NCBI GenBank assembly: GCA_023255965.1
Contig: JAGDWE010000009.1
Span: forward strand, 1-55,513
Length of the DNA: 55,513 bases
Direction: 5' to 3'
Origin: Desulfurococcales archaeon
GTDB lineage: Archaea > Thermoproteota > Thermoprotei_A > Sulfolobales > NBVN01
Under the pieces are notes generated by a model. That model ran no database searches. It saw only the letters and a list, made by a program, of their open reading frames with translations, and had not been told where the DNA came from. How positions within the stretch are numbered: position 1 is the first letter of the stretch; each line of letters begins with the position of its first letter. Positions 17,567-25,109 of this stretch are shown here, one piece after another. The position numbers and the translations under genes are program-made.

Positions 17567-18022
17567 CTGAGTAAGTCTAAGGGGTTTAGAGCTGAACGTG
17601 AATTAGTTGCTAGGCTATGGAAGCTAGGGTTTGCAGTCATGAGGGCTCCTGCAAGCGGCTCTAAGATAAAGAAAGCTAAGTACCCAGACGTCGTGGCAAT
17701 TAAGTCGGGTAAAGTCTTAGTACTTGAGGTTAAGTGTAGATCCAAGGTGGAGTCGATCTACATTAAGGAGGATCAAATTAATAAATTAAGGGAATTTGCG
17801 AATAGATCTGGTGGCTACGCATTCATAGCCATTAGGATACCTAAAGGAGTTTGGAAGCTCGTATCGATAGATAGCATTGAGAAGGTATCTAACAATACCT
17901 ATAGATTAAGTAGGGAGTTAATAATTAACAGCAAGGAATTAAGTGAAGTCCTTAAGGAGTTAAAGCTGATAACCACTCTTGAAGAATTCATTGCTAAGCA
18001 TGATAGTGGTTCTATCTCCTAG
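17567..18022 (+). CDS. hjc: Holliday junction resolvase Hjc, apparently CTG-initiated
   Basis: A protein of about 151 residues that cuts four-way DNA junctions. The catalytic parts are the Glu in GFRAERELV (near residue 9), VMRAPASGS, YPDVVAI (Asp) and LVLEVKCR (E-x-K). The first ATG in frame, 17639, would remove the essential Glu, so the true start must be upstream. The frame is open back to 17516 but has no ATG, GTG or TTG. CTG 17567 gives the usual Hjc N-terminal length and has GGTG 7 nt before it. A sequencing error or frameshift is the other explanation. Confidence 0.8.
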   Translation: MSKSKGFRAERELVARLWKLGFAVMRAPASGSKIKKAKYPDVVAIKSGKVLVLEVKCRSKVESIYIKEDQINKLREFANRSGGYAFIAIRIPKGVWKLVSIDSIEKVSNNTYRLSRELIINSKELSEVLKELKLITTLEEFIAKHDSGSIS

Positions 18023-18072
18023 TTAGTTATATTGGTTGTAGAATTTTCATCTGGCTTCCAGTTAGCGCTTCT

Positions 18073-18284
18073 CACATACCGCGACCTCTCGTCATTTTTA
18101 ATTACCTTTGATCGCTGCATGTGGCTCATCGCGCCGCCCGCGAGCCCTCACCGCAGTTGCTTAGGACCCAGAGCCCCGCGGATCTATGGAACCAGCGGCC
18201 AATACGGTTTAATGATCCTCGACACCGCCTCAGCGTACCTAATAGCTACTAAAGGCGTTTAGACGACTAGAAGCAAGTTAAGGC
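18073..18284 (-). repeat. Long inverted repeat, copy B (mate at 7871-8083)
   Basis: This is the near-identical inverted mate of copy A. In this copy a plus-strand frame runs open from 18032 to a TAG at 18260-18262 (76 codons), but copy A breaks it with a TAG, and no family is recognised. The repeat starts 50 nt after the hjc stop and ends 20 nt before a left-end-like element. Confidence 0.9.
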
Positions 18285-18302
18285 GTTGAGAAGTGTGTAG
18301 CA

Positions 18303-18375
18303 GGCCTAAAGAGCGGGGATCACGCATCAATCTGGCCCTACATCCCCATTTGAGGGGCAGTTAAGGGCTTGAATT
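18303..18375 (+). repeat. IS605-like left-end element (copy E3)
   Basis: The bases ggcctaaagagcggggat, then after about 35 nt tttgaggggcagttaagggc, match the paired motifs seen at 24945-24995 and 52724-52795. This looks like a decayed IS end. The rest up to 18495 shows no gene. Confidence 0.45.
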
Positions 18376-18495
18376 CCCTCATCCGTATTCTTAATCCGAG
18401 TCGCCGACTCCGCATCAACTCCTTTGGGGGAGATCCGCCATCAGGTCATGCGATTCCTAGCATATCACTATAACACGATAGGTGAGGCAGCTTAG

Positions 18496-18654
18496 TTAGG
18501 ATGAGTACTTCATAAGAACCCTATATTTTACATATTTATTTGTTGGAGAGTATCTATGGGGATGAGCGCTTACTGTTTCCTTTCCACATTTTAGGCATTT
18601 ATCAGATAATGTGTATACCTTACAGTTAGTGCATTTATGTATAAGCCACTTCAT
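18496..18654 (-). CDS. nop10: Nop10, H/ACA ribonucleoprotein subunit
   Basis: A 52-residue protein found by reading the minus strand. It starts MKWLIHKC and has an N-terminal zinc ribbon (C8, C11, C20, C23: CTNC and CLKC), then HPHRYSPTNKY, the conserved motif that binds the pseudouridine synthase Cbf5. Nop10 helps hold the H/ACA guide RNA complex that makes pseudouridine in rRNA. The ATG overlaps the aIF2alpha stop (ATGA at 18651-18654), as in the usual archaeal operon, where Nop10 follows S27e and aIF2alpha. Confidence 0.93.
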   Translation of the reverse strand: MKWLIHKCTNCKVYTLSDKCLKCGKETVSAHPHRYSPTNKYVKYRVLMKYSS

Positions 18655-19457
18655 CCTCTCTCCCTCTCAAAAGCAAATACCATGTTGAGTGATTTAGCTA
18701 TCGTACTAACTAAATCTAAGTACTTACTTAGCACTTTCTCTGCCACCTTATAGTCCGTAGCTATAACCTCAACCCTATATCTAGGAGCACCAACAGTATA
18801 TACTCTTATCAGAGTATTTTCATTTAACTCGCTACTTAATTTTTTAAGCGGCTGTGTTAATGCTTCCTTAATTCTGTTAATTCCATCCGACCCATAGGTA
18901 GTTAACGTTATTAAACCCTGGACCTTTACTTTCTTAACTTCGATATGCCTCTTTAGCTCCTCGATTATGGGATCTATCCATTCGTCAGGTACACCGGCCT
19001 TCCTCAACACATCCCGCCCCTGATATGCTGCGAGCTCTAAACCGGCGTAGATCTCCCCATAAACATCCTCTAACCTCCAGCCAACTTCCCTGTACGCGTC
19101 GTCTAGCGTCTTACCTAGCTTAGAGGCCGCGATCTCAAGTAATTTCTCAGCCCTTTGACTTCTCTTCCACTCAAGTAGCTTCCTTCTCTGCTCACCTTCA
19201 CTTACACGTTTAAGGGATACATCTACCTGCTTCTTCCTTCTATCAACTCTAATTACCTTAGCTATTATTCGTTGATTTTCTTTAATGACCTCCTTAATAT
19301 CCTTAACCCATTTAGAACTCACCTCGCTCCATGGTAGGTAAGCCTCGAGTCCTCTATACTCTTCTAGACGTACGTAGGCACCATACTCAAATATCTTAAT
19401 AACTGTGCCTATAACTAATTCCCCGACCTCAGGTAGCTCACTACGCTTTCTAACCAT
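18651..19457 (-). CDS. Translation initiation factor aIF2 alpha subunit
   Basis: A 268-residue protein, the alpha subunit of the factor that brings initiator tRNA to the small ribosomal subunit. Residues 8-85 form an S1-type OB domain (GELVIGTVIKIFEYGAYV, then VDRRKKQVDVSLKRVS). A helical domain follows at 90-175, and an alpha-beta C-terminal domain at 180-265 that contacts the gamma subunit. The length matches the archaeal family. The gene lies 5 nt after S27e and overlaps Nop10 by 4 nt. Confidence 0.95.
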   Translation of the reverse strand: MVRKRSELPEVGELVIGTVIKIFEYGAYVRLEEYRGLEAYLPWSEVSSKWVKDIKEVIKENQRIIAKVIRVDRRKKQVDVSLKRVSEGEQRRKLLEWKRSQRAEKLLEIAASKLGKTLDDAYREVGWRLEDVYGEIYAGLELAAYQGRDVLRKAGVPDEWIDPIIEELKRHIEVKKVKVQGLITLTTYGSDGINRIKEALTQPLKKLSSELNENTLIRVYTVGAPRYRVEVIATDYKVAEKVLSKYLDLVSTIAKSLNMVFAFERERG

Positions 19458-19462
19458 CTACT

Positions 19463-19660
19463 TCAACCCAAGATTCTGACTATTTCGCCTAGTATCTTGG
19501 CCTTACCGCCGGTAGGTACAACCAAGACTGTGCCACATACTAGGCACCTGGATGGGAATGTTGCATGGTCGTATACTACTTGTTCGTTACCGCAGGAAAG
19601 GCATCTAACCTTAATGAACTTTGATTTAGGCATAGGTATTAATATCTTCGACCTCTTCAT
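19463..19660 (-). CDS. rps27e: Ribosomal protein S27e
   Basis: A 65-residue small-subunit protein with a zinc ribbon: CLSCGN near residue 19 and CLVCGT near residue 39. VRCLSCGNEQVVYDHA and the PTGGKAKI tail are typical of archaeal S27e. It overlaps the L44e stop by one base and precedes aIF2alpha. Confidence 0.95.
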   Translation of the reverse strand: MKRSKILIPMPKSKFIKVRCLSCGNEQVVYDHATFPSRCLVCGTVLVVPTGGKAKILGEIVRILG

Positions 19661-19947
19661 TACTTTACAACCTCCACGAGCTCTGCCTTCTTAAGCCTAA
19701 TACCCCTCCTATGCTGTATATAGCCGCACTTAGAGCATTTAAGCTTTAACACCACCTTCTTAGTTGTCTTAGCAAACCTCTTCTGTTCAGGCTTTCTCTT
19801 ACTGCCATAACCTTTCTGCTTACGTCTATACCTTCTCTCACCCTCAGCAAGGCTCCTACGCTTACCATGCTTATATAAAGTCACTGTCTGCTCAGTATGC
19901 TCCTTACATCTAGGGCAGTAGGTCCTTAATTTCTTGGGGATCTTCAT
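19660..19947 (-). CDS. rpl44e: Ribosomal protein L44e
   Basis: A 95-residue large-subunit protein. A zinc-binding site is formed by CPRCKEHT near residue 11 and CSKCGY near residue 72. The middle is strongly basic (GKRRSLAEGERRYRRKQKGY) as expected for rRNA contact near the E site. The length and order S26e-L44e-S27e-aIF2alpha-Nop10 fit an archaeal translation operon. Confidence 0.95.
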   Translation of the reverse strand: MKIPKKLRTYCPRCKEHTEQTVTLYKHGKRRSLAEGERRYRRKQKGYGSKRKPEQKRFAKTTKKVVLKLKCSKCGYIQHRRGIRLKKAELVEVVK

Positions 19948-19957
19948 TAATCATCAC

Positions 19958-20254
19958 CTACTTCAAAGGCCTCGGAGTCTTCCTCTCATCCTCTGATCTA
20001 ACCTTAATTATGCCCAGGAATATAGCGCAACTAACGCAGTAGCATTTAGTCACTGGATATCTAGCTATTATGGCTCCCTTCTTCTCTAGCTCATCAGCTA
20101 GCTGAGGATCCACTGGTGAGTACATCTTAGTCACACACACGGCTTTATCCTCAGGAATTAACCTACCGCATTGATCGCAGTGCACTAGGTCTACTGAACC
20201 CTTACTGCCCTTATGCCTCCCTCTACTCTCCCTCTTCTTAGGCGTAACTAACAC
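19958..20254 (-). CDS. rps26e: Ribosomal protein S26e
   Basis: A 98-residue small-subunit protein. HCDQCGRLIPEDKAV near residue 25 and KCYCVSCAIFLGI near residue 70 give the zinc site and the conserved S26e core. Among archaea S26e is largely a crenarchaeal trait, which helps place the organism. The start is GTG 20254. It is the first gene of the operon and is divergent from proS. Confidence 0.93.
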   Translation of the reverse strand: MLVTPKKRESRGRHKGSKGSVDLVHCDQCGRLIPEDKAVCVTKMYSPVDPQLADELEKKGAIIARYPVTKCYCVSCAIFLGIIKVRSEDERKTPRPLK

Positions 20255-20272
20255 CTCACTACATTACCATAG

Positions 20273-20296
20273 CATTTAAGGATTTTTAATTTTTAG
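20273..20296 (-). promoter_or_regulatory. Promoter of the S26e operon
   Basis: On the minus strand aaaaattaaaaatccttaaa gives TATA-like sequence 20-40 nt before GTG 20254. Confidence 0.45.
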
Positions 20297-20385
20297 CTTG
20301 TTAGTTCCTATATTCGAATCAACTATTTACATTAAGTGTGAGCCGCCATTAAATTGAAATAATTTAATCGATGTTAAGCAATTTT

Positions 20386-20421
20386 AAGAAATATTTAAAA
20401 TTAAATGTGATCTTTAAGATT
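20386..20421 (+). promoter_or_regulatory. Promoter region of proS
   Basis: Two TATA-like motifs, aatatttaaaatt (about 20389-20401) and tctttaagatt (about 20411-20421), precede ATG 20436. The nearer would give a leaderless transcript. Confidence 0.45.
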
Positions 20422-20435
20422 ACTGGATATCTGCG

Positions 20436-21896
20436 ATGACCATGGGCGAAGTTCATGTATACAGGGACCTAGGGAGATCGTTCTCTGAGTGGTTCGACAA
20501 TGTATTAGAGGCCGCTGAAGTATACGATTACGGTAGATATCCAGCTAAGGGTATGGGTGTATGGCTACCTTACGGGTTTAAAATCAGGGAGAACGTCATT
20601 AGGATAATTAGGGAGCTCTTAAATAGCACTGGCCATGAGGAAATACTACTTCCTTTACTCATACCTGAGGGGATCTTAAGGAAGGAGTCGGAGCATATTA
20701 GAGGATTTGAGGATCAAGTTTACTGGGTTACCCATGGAGGTCTAGAGCCCCTTGACGTTAAACTAGCTCTAAGACCCACCAGCGAGACCTCCTTAACATA
20801 CTTAGAGAGTTTCTGGATTAAGAGCTATAAACAGTTGCCTAAGAAGTACTATCAAATCGTAAGCATATTCAGATATGAAACTAAGGCGACGAGGCCTATG
20901 ACCAGAGTTAGAGAAGTAACTACGTTTAAGGAGGCACACACGGTTCATGAGGACTTCATTGACTGCGAGAGGCAGGTTCTAGAGGCTGTCGAGATATATA
21001 GTAAGTTGTTTGATTACTTAGGTATACCCTACATAATATCTAAGAGGCCTGAATGGGATAAGTTCGCTGGCGCAATATACACTATAGCTTTTGATACGTT
21101 ATTGCCTGACGGTAGGGCATTACAGATAGGTACAGTCCATAATTTAGGGCAGACCTTCACTAAGGTGTTTGAAGTGAGGATTCAGAAGAGGGATGAGAGC
21201 ATAGATTATGCTTGGCAGACTAGCTATGGGATTTCAGAAAGAGTGATAGCATCAGTGATAGCTATACATGGAGATCGAAGGGGTCTTGTACTGCCCTTCT
21301 CTATAGCTCCGATCCAGATAGTCATTATCCCATTATTCACGGCTGATGCCTATAATGATGTAATTAGCTACTCCCATATGTTATACGAGATGCTACGTAA
21401 TAATGGATTTAGAGTCCATGAGGATCTACGCAACGAGTTAAGGCCTGGTGAGAAGTACTATTATTGGGAGCTTAAGGGGGTCCCTCTAAGGATTGAAGTA
21501 GGTATTAGGGAAGTAAGTAATAAATATGTAACATTATTTAGACGGGATACCTACGAAAGAACTAGAGTAGGATTAAATGAACTCATAGAGGTCGTTAAAA
21601 AGATTAGTGTTGAGTACGATGAAAACCTCAGGAATAGGGCATGGAGCGCATTTAAATCGAGGATCGCTAGGTTCAATAACTTAGAGGACGCTAGGGAATA
21701 CTTAAATAGCAGTAGAGGAGTCGTGGAATTGCCGTGGTGTGGTAGACATGAATGCGGCATAAAAATGAGTGAGCTAGTTGATGCTGATACCTTGGGAACC
21801 CCATTAAATTTAAGTATGGATGAGGTATCAAATGCCAAGTGCGTGGTATGCGGTTCCAACGCAAACACATTAATGAGGCTAGCTAAGAAGCACTGA
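20436..21896 (+). CDS. proS: Prolyl-tRNA synthetase (archaeal/eukaryotic type)
   Basis: A 486-residue class II synthetase that charges tRNA-Pro. Motif 1 lies around GVWLPYGFKI. The proline site has RPTSET near residue 109. Motif 2 is FRYETKATRPMTRVREVTTFKEAHT near residue 144, and motif 3 is HGDRRGLVLPFSIAP near residue 277. An anticodon-binding domain follows (about 290-390). The C-terminal zinc domain has CGRHECG and CVVCGS, typical of the archaeal type. The start is ATG 20436, or the second Met 6 nt later. Confidence 0.95.
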   Translation: MTMGEVHVYRDLGRSFSEWFDNVLEAAEVYDYGRYPAKGMGVWLPYGFKIRENVIRIIRELLNSTGHEEILLPLLIPEGILRKESEHIRGFEDQVYWVTHGGLEPLDVKLALRPTSETSLTYLESFWIKSYKQLPKKYYQIVSIFRYETKATRPMTRVREVTTFKEAHTVHEDFIDCERQVLEAVEIYSKLFDYLGIPYIISKRPEWDKFAGAIYTIAFDTLLPDGRALQIGTVHNLGQTFTKVFEVRIQKRDESIDYAWQTSYGISERVIASVIAIHGDRRGLVLPFSIAPIQIVIIPLFTADAYNDVISYSHMLYEMLRNNGFRVHEDLRNELRPGEKYYYWELKGVPLRIEVGIREVSNKYVTLFRRDTYERTRVGLNELIEVVKKISVEYDENLRNRAWSAFKSRIARFNNLEDAREYLNSSRGVVELPWCGRHECGIKMSELVDADTLGTPLNLSMDEVSNAKCVVCGSNANTLMRLAKKH

Positions 21897-21993
21897 AGCA
21901 TTGATCCAATCCCCCCGGCGCTAGGGTACTAAGGCGTCGATACGGACTACAATGAAAGTCCGACCTCTCTATTTACTAACCAACTCTCTAAAG

Positions 21994-22533
21994 CTACCAG
22001 GGTACCTCCTTAAATCCAAGCATATACGCCATGAAGTTAGTTAGCGGGTGAAGTATTAGTGATATAAGCATAGCTAGTACCAGGTGCTCTAAAGTTAATT
22101 CAACCCCCATGATTAAGTCTATGTTAAGACTTTTAATTGAAACGTAGGAGCCCAGTAGGTAATCTACTTGATCTAATGGCGGAAACGGAGATCCCTGCTT
22201 TAGCCCTACCCTACGTTTGATAAAGGCGTTAATTAGGTCACCTAATAGTGCCCCCACGCTCATAATTAATGCATACATGATACATGAGGCGGTGTTAAAT
22301 ATCAACGTATATGCTACACCCGTAAGTAGTCCTGCGAGCAGGCCGGCTATGAGGCCCTCCCAAGTCTTACCATCACCGAATACTCTCCTTCCATCCCTAA
22401 GCACTCTACCTCCATCTATTGGATGCCTGTATCTAAAGACTCTAGTTAGTACTGGGGCTGCATTACAGATCATCGCTGGCGCAAAGTATATTAGAGCCTC
22501 AGTAAATTTATTAGCTAAGTACTCAGTGCTCAT
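21994..22533 (-). CDS. carS: CDP-archaeol synthase
   Basis: A 179-residue membrane enzyme that joins CTP to digeranylgeranylglyceryl phosphate to make the activated lipid precursor. The DUF46 signature is clear: DGGRVLRDGRRVFGDGKTWEG near residue 40-60, then GDLINAFIKRRVGLKQGSPFPPLDQVDY near residue 95-122. About five membrane helices are present. The start ATG overlaps the end of the RadB-like gene by 11 nt. With the reductase and UbiA genes it gives three consecutive-pathway lipid enzymes in the window. Confidence 0.92.
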   Translation of the reverse strand: MSTEYLANKFTEALIYFAPAMICNAAPVLTRVFRYRHPIDGGRVLRDGRRVFGDGKTWEGLIAGLLAGLLTGVAYTLIFNTASCIMYALIMSVGALLGDLINAFIKRRVGLKQGSPFPPLDQVDYLLGSYVSIKSLNIDLIMGVELTLEHLVLAMLISLILHPLTNFMAYMLGFKEVPW

Positions 22534-23122
22534 CCTCAGCCCACTTAATACCCTCTTTATCTATACTGTAATAAAGAGTTAAGCCGATACTTTCAGGGAA
22601 CTCGATAGTCAGCTTTCTAATAATACCCTTGACCCTCTGGAGCCTAATTATGGTATCGCACCAATACCTAAGTAGTGATATGCCGCTTACAGTTATATCC
22701 TCGTCGGAACTACTTACTTGTGCGGTCAATATGCATGTGATGCCATTATTGAGAACTAAGTCATTTATGAGCGATAGCATCGAGTTATAGATCCTATTTA
22801 TTCCAGGGGTAAGGGTAGAGTCTGACCTGTAGAAGCTATTAATACTATCTATGACCACGATTTTTAATTCCTTAGCGTACCTAAAGTAAATATCAATAAT
22901 TAGTTGAAGTAGGTCGCTACTGCTGTAGGCAGTAACGAATAGCTCATTACCGTAGAATCCATATCTATCGAGTACGGACGCGTATGACGTACCCTCAGTA
23001 CTTATGTAAATAGATCTTGAGCTGCCGTTAGCTAAGGCACTCATTAACCATAAGGATAAATTGGTCTTCCCCACACCTGCCTCACCGTATATTAAGTTGG
23101 TTTTGCCAACGATTAACGACAA
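22523..23122 (-). CDS. RecA/RadB-like ATPase
   Basis: A 199-residue ATPase with a RecA core. Walker A is YGEAGVGKTNLS near residue 14-22. Walker B is KIVVIDSINSFY near residue 90. A later strand ITCILTAQ fits the sensor region. No N-terminal helix-hairpin-helix domain is present, so it resembles RadB rather than RadA. RadB-like proteins assist recombination. KaiC-type ATPases of this size are the alternative. The start chosen is TTG 23122. The carS gene overlaps its end. Confidence 0.75.
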   Translation of the reverse strand: MSLIVGKTNLIYGEAGVGKTNLSLWLMSALANGSSRSIYISTEGTSYASVLDRYGFYGNELFVTAYSSSDLLQLIIDIYFRYAKELKIVVIDSINSFYRSDSTLTPGINRIYNSMLSLINDLVLNNGITCILTAQVSSSDEDITVSGISLLRYWCDTIIRLQRVKGIIRKLTIEFPESIGLTLYYSIDKEGIKWAEDEH

Positions 23123-23229
23123 TAAATCATCTAATGAGCGTATCCTCCCACCTAACTAAGAAAACTTATTACTTAAGTCAAATTAACTATTGTGGTGATT
23201 AAATAGGCCTAGCAAGGGATAATAGGGGC

Positions 23230-23883
23230 GTGGCTCTCTTCATCTATAATCCTCGAGTACTTAAGTATGTGAAGGATGTGCTTAGAAATTATGACCTGAG
23301 GTTCTACGTCCCACGCGATGTAAGTAAAGTAAAGGATAGCGATGTGTTAATTGTTGATAGCGAAGGTTTAAGGATATTACATAGTACTGTGGGCAACAAC
23401 CTACCAAGATACTTCCTAGTAAATGGCGATGACGCTTCCATATACAGGCCTATACTTAATGCCTACGGCATTAAGGAAGTAAAGGTCATTCAAGTAGGTA
23501 TAGACGTTGGTAAGAGGTTGGCCTACGTAGTACTTTGCGATGGAGTGCTGCTTAGAGCTGGCTATGCTGGAAGTTTAAGGGAGTTGATCAATTCCATTAA
23601 CTTACTTAATAACTACCTAAGACCTAGTAAAGTTATCATAAAGATAGGTGGCTATGTGGATGAGCTTGAAATTCACCTCCTTAAAAACCATCTTCAAAGA
23701 AATTGTGAAGTATTCCTAATAGATGAGCAAAAATCATCAGCGAAATCACAATTAAATCTATGCGGCTTGAAGATCAAATTTACCGATGATATTCACGCAG
23801 CTTTAAACATAGCCCTTAGGGATGGTATTAAACTAGAATTCGCAGCTGAAAATCCAACCTCTAGGGCGGGAACGTATACCTAA
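23230..23883 (+). CDS. Putative RNase H-fold (RuvC/YqgF-like) protein
   Basis: A 217-residue protein with two parts. Residues 1-90 form a small alpha-beta domain of unknown type. Residues 93-200 look like an RNase H fold: VGIDVGKRLAYVV (first strand with Asp), SKVIIKIGGYVDELE (middle strand), EVFLIDEQKSS (strand with Asp and Glu), and DDIHAALNIAL (final helix with acidic residues). This pattern is seen in RuvC-like junction nucleases and related archaeal proteins. Nuclease activity is inferred only. The start is GTG 23230. It is divergent from the RadB-like gene, which hints at a link with recombination. Confidence 0.55.
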   Translation: MALFIYNPRVLKYVKDVLRNYDLRFYVPRDVSKVKDSDVLIVDSEGLRILHSTVGNNLPRYFLVNGDDASIYRPILNAYGIKEVKVIQVGIDVGKRLAYVVLCDGVLLRAGYAGSLRELINSINLLNNYLRPSKVIIKIGGYVDELEIHLLKNHLQRNCEVFLIDEQKSSAKSQLNLCGLKIKFTDDIHAALNIALRDGIKLEFAAENPTSRAGTYT

Positions 23884-23947
23884 TTCCACCTAAAACACAT
23901 CCCGTTGAATGAAGGAATATCCTCGACAGAAGCGATACGCAAGATGC

Positions 23948-23984
23948 CTGACCTCCTCCCCGCCCTGAAGGGCGAGGCTTTCAG
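23948..23984 (-). repeat. Solo IS200/IS605-type right end, well preserved
   Basis: The minus strand reads CTGAAAGCCTCGCCCTTCAG, then ggcggggaggaggtcag. This is the best-kept copy of the recurring end. With 24026-24054 it makes an inverted pair around about 40 AT-rich bp, like a very short MITE. Confidence 0.65.
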
Positions 23985-24025
23985 TTGTAATTAAAGGGTA
24001 TTTAAATGCATCGTTAAATCATAAA

Positions 24026-24054
24026 CAGCCTCGCCTTCTAAGACGGGAAGGGGG
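24026..24054 (+). repeat. IS200/IS605-type right end overlapping the ksgA 3' end
   Basis: The bases cagcctcgccttctaagacg, then ggaaggggg, match the end consensus in the opposite direction to 23948-23984. The copy overlaps the last codons and TAG stop of ksgA. Confidence 0.5.
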
Positions 24055-24871
24055 CCAGCTTACGGAAGACTTCGATTAGAGTATTTACTGGTAGTTGATA
24101 CACTCTTCTATCGCCTACCAAATTAATTAAATCATATATATCTCCATAAATTCTTAACTCATTTAAACATCTGCTTAGGACCTTCTTAGCTAGTCTCCTT
24201 CTCTGATTGAATAAGCACTTAACGATTCCTTCATATACCTCCCAATCGTAACTCCATCTCCTAACCCTCCTTAGTACAACTACCCTAGAGCTAACTTTTG
24301 GAGGTGGATAAAAATCCTCCGGTAAGTATTTACCTCCCAACTCCACATCCATAAACGTATTCACCATAACCGTTAAACGGCTGTACTCACGACTACCCGG
24401 AGAAGCCTTTAACCTCAACGCTACTTCATCCTGTATTGTTAGGACTGCTGCCCTACAATTTGACTTAATTACCGACATAATTAAAGGCCCTGTAATCCCG
24501 TACGGTACGTTAGATACTACAACATCTACGGATCGTAGAGCGTTGATAAGGAAGTTAATACCCTCACCAACTACTATATTAACATTTGATTTACCTCTAA
24601 GGAGTTCTAAAGCTGCCCTAGCCAACCTACGATCTAACTCGATAGTGACTACGTTCTTGAATGCATCACATAAATGCGTAGTTAGAAAACCTAAGCCGGT
24701 GCCAATCTCAACAACGTATTCAGGCCTTAAATCCATTGCATGCATCATTAACTCATTAATTAAGGCATCATTAACAACGAAATGCTGGCTTAACCTCCTC
24801 CTAATCTTAACTCCATACTTGCGTAGTAACATGATAGTAAGCTTAACTAAATCCTTTGACTGCAATTTCAT
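24038..24871 (-). CDS. ksgA: rRNA adenine N6,N6-dimethyltransferase KsgA/Dim1
   Basis: A 277-residue methyltransferase that dimethylates two adjacent adenines near the 3' end of 16S rRNA. RLSQHFVVND near residue 24 is the N-terminal motif. The AdoMet motif VVEIGTGLGFLT lies near residue 54. The catalytic NVPYG (in place of NLPY) lies near residue 120. FYPPPKVSSRVV near residue 186 is typical. The C-terminal domain is complete, but the last residues, LAPFPS and the stop, come from an IS-end sequence (24026-24054). Confidence 0.93.
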   Translation of the reverse strand: MKLQSKDLVKLTIMLLRKYGVKIRRRLSQHFVVNDALINELMMHAMDLRPEYVVEIGTGLGFLTTHLCDAFKNVVTIELDRRLARAALELLRGKSNVNIVVGEGINFLINALRSVDVVVSNVPYGITGPLIMSVIKSNCRAAVLTIQDEVALRLKASPGSREYSRLTVMVNTFMDVELGGKYLPEDFYPPPKVSSRVVVLRRVRRWSYDWEVYEGIVKCLFNQRRRLAKKVLSRCLNELRIYGDIYDLINLVGDRRVYQLPVNTLIEVFRKLAPFPS

Positions 24872-24934
24872 CCTTCCAAATACCTTAAAGAGTCTTAGAG
24901 TAAAATATTAACTAATAAAGCGTTATCTTAAATC

Positions 24935-25109
24935 CAGCCCCCTACGGGCCTAAAGGGCGGGGATCCCAACACCCAGTTTGAAGGGCGGTTAGGGCCAGAG
25001 CTCGACCTAGGCTACTAGCTGGGGATCGATTCCCTAAGGCAAACCACCACCAAATACTTTAGAGGGCGTTTATCTATAGGCACTTACGCCTCAAGGAGGT
25101 AGGGCTTTC
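24935..25109 (+). repeat. MITE-like IS605 remnant (element E1)
   Basis: The element begins with gggcctaaagggcggggatc, has a second motif tttgaagggcggttagggcc, then ccaaatactttagagggcg, an AT-rich motif shared with 36929-36990 and 52830-52870. It ends in ggaggtagggctttcag, the reverse of the right-end CTGAAAG. It therefore looks like both ends of an IS with the middle lost. The final bases form the AOR stop codon. Confidence 0.5.

Noticed and set aside
18032..18262. 76-codon open frame on the plus strand across repeat copy B
   Set aside because: The same frame is stopped by TAG in the near-identical copy A, and no family is recognised, so it is treated as part of the repeat.
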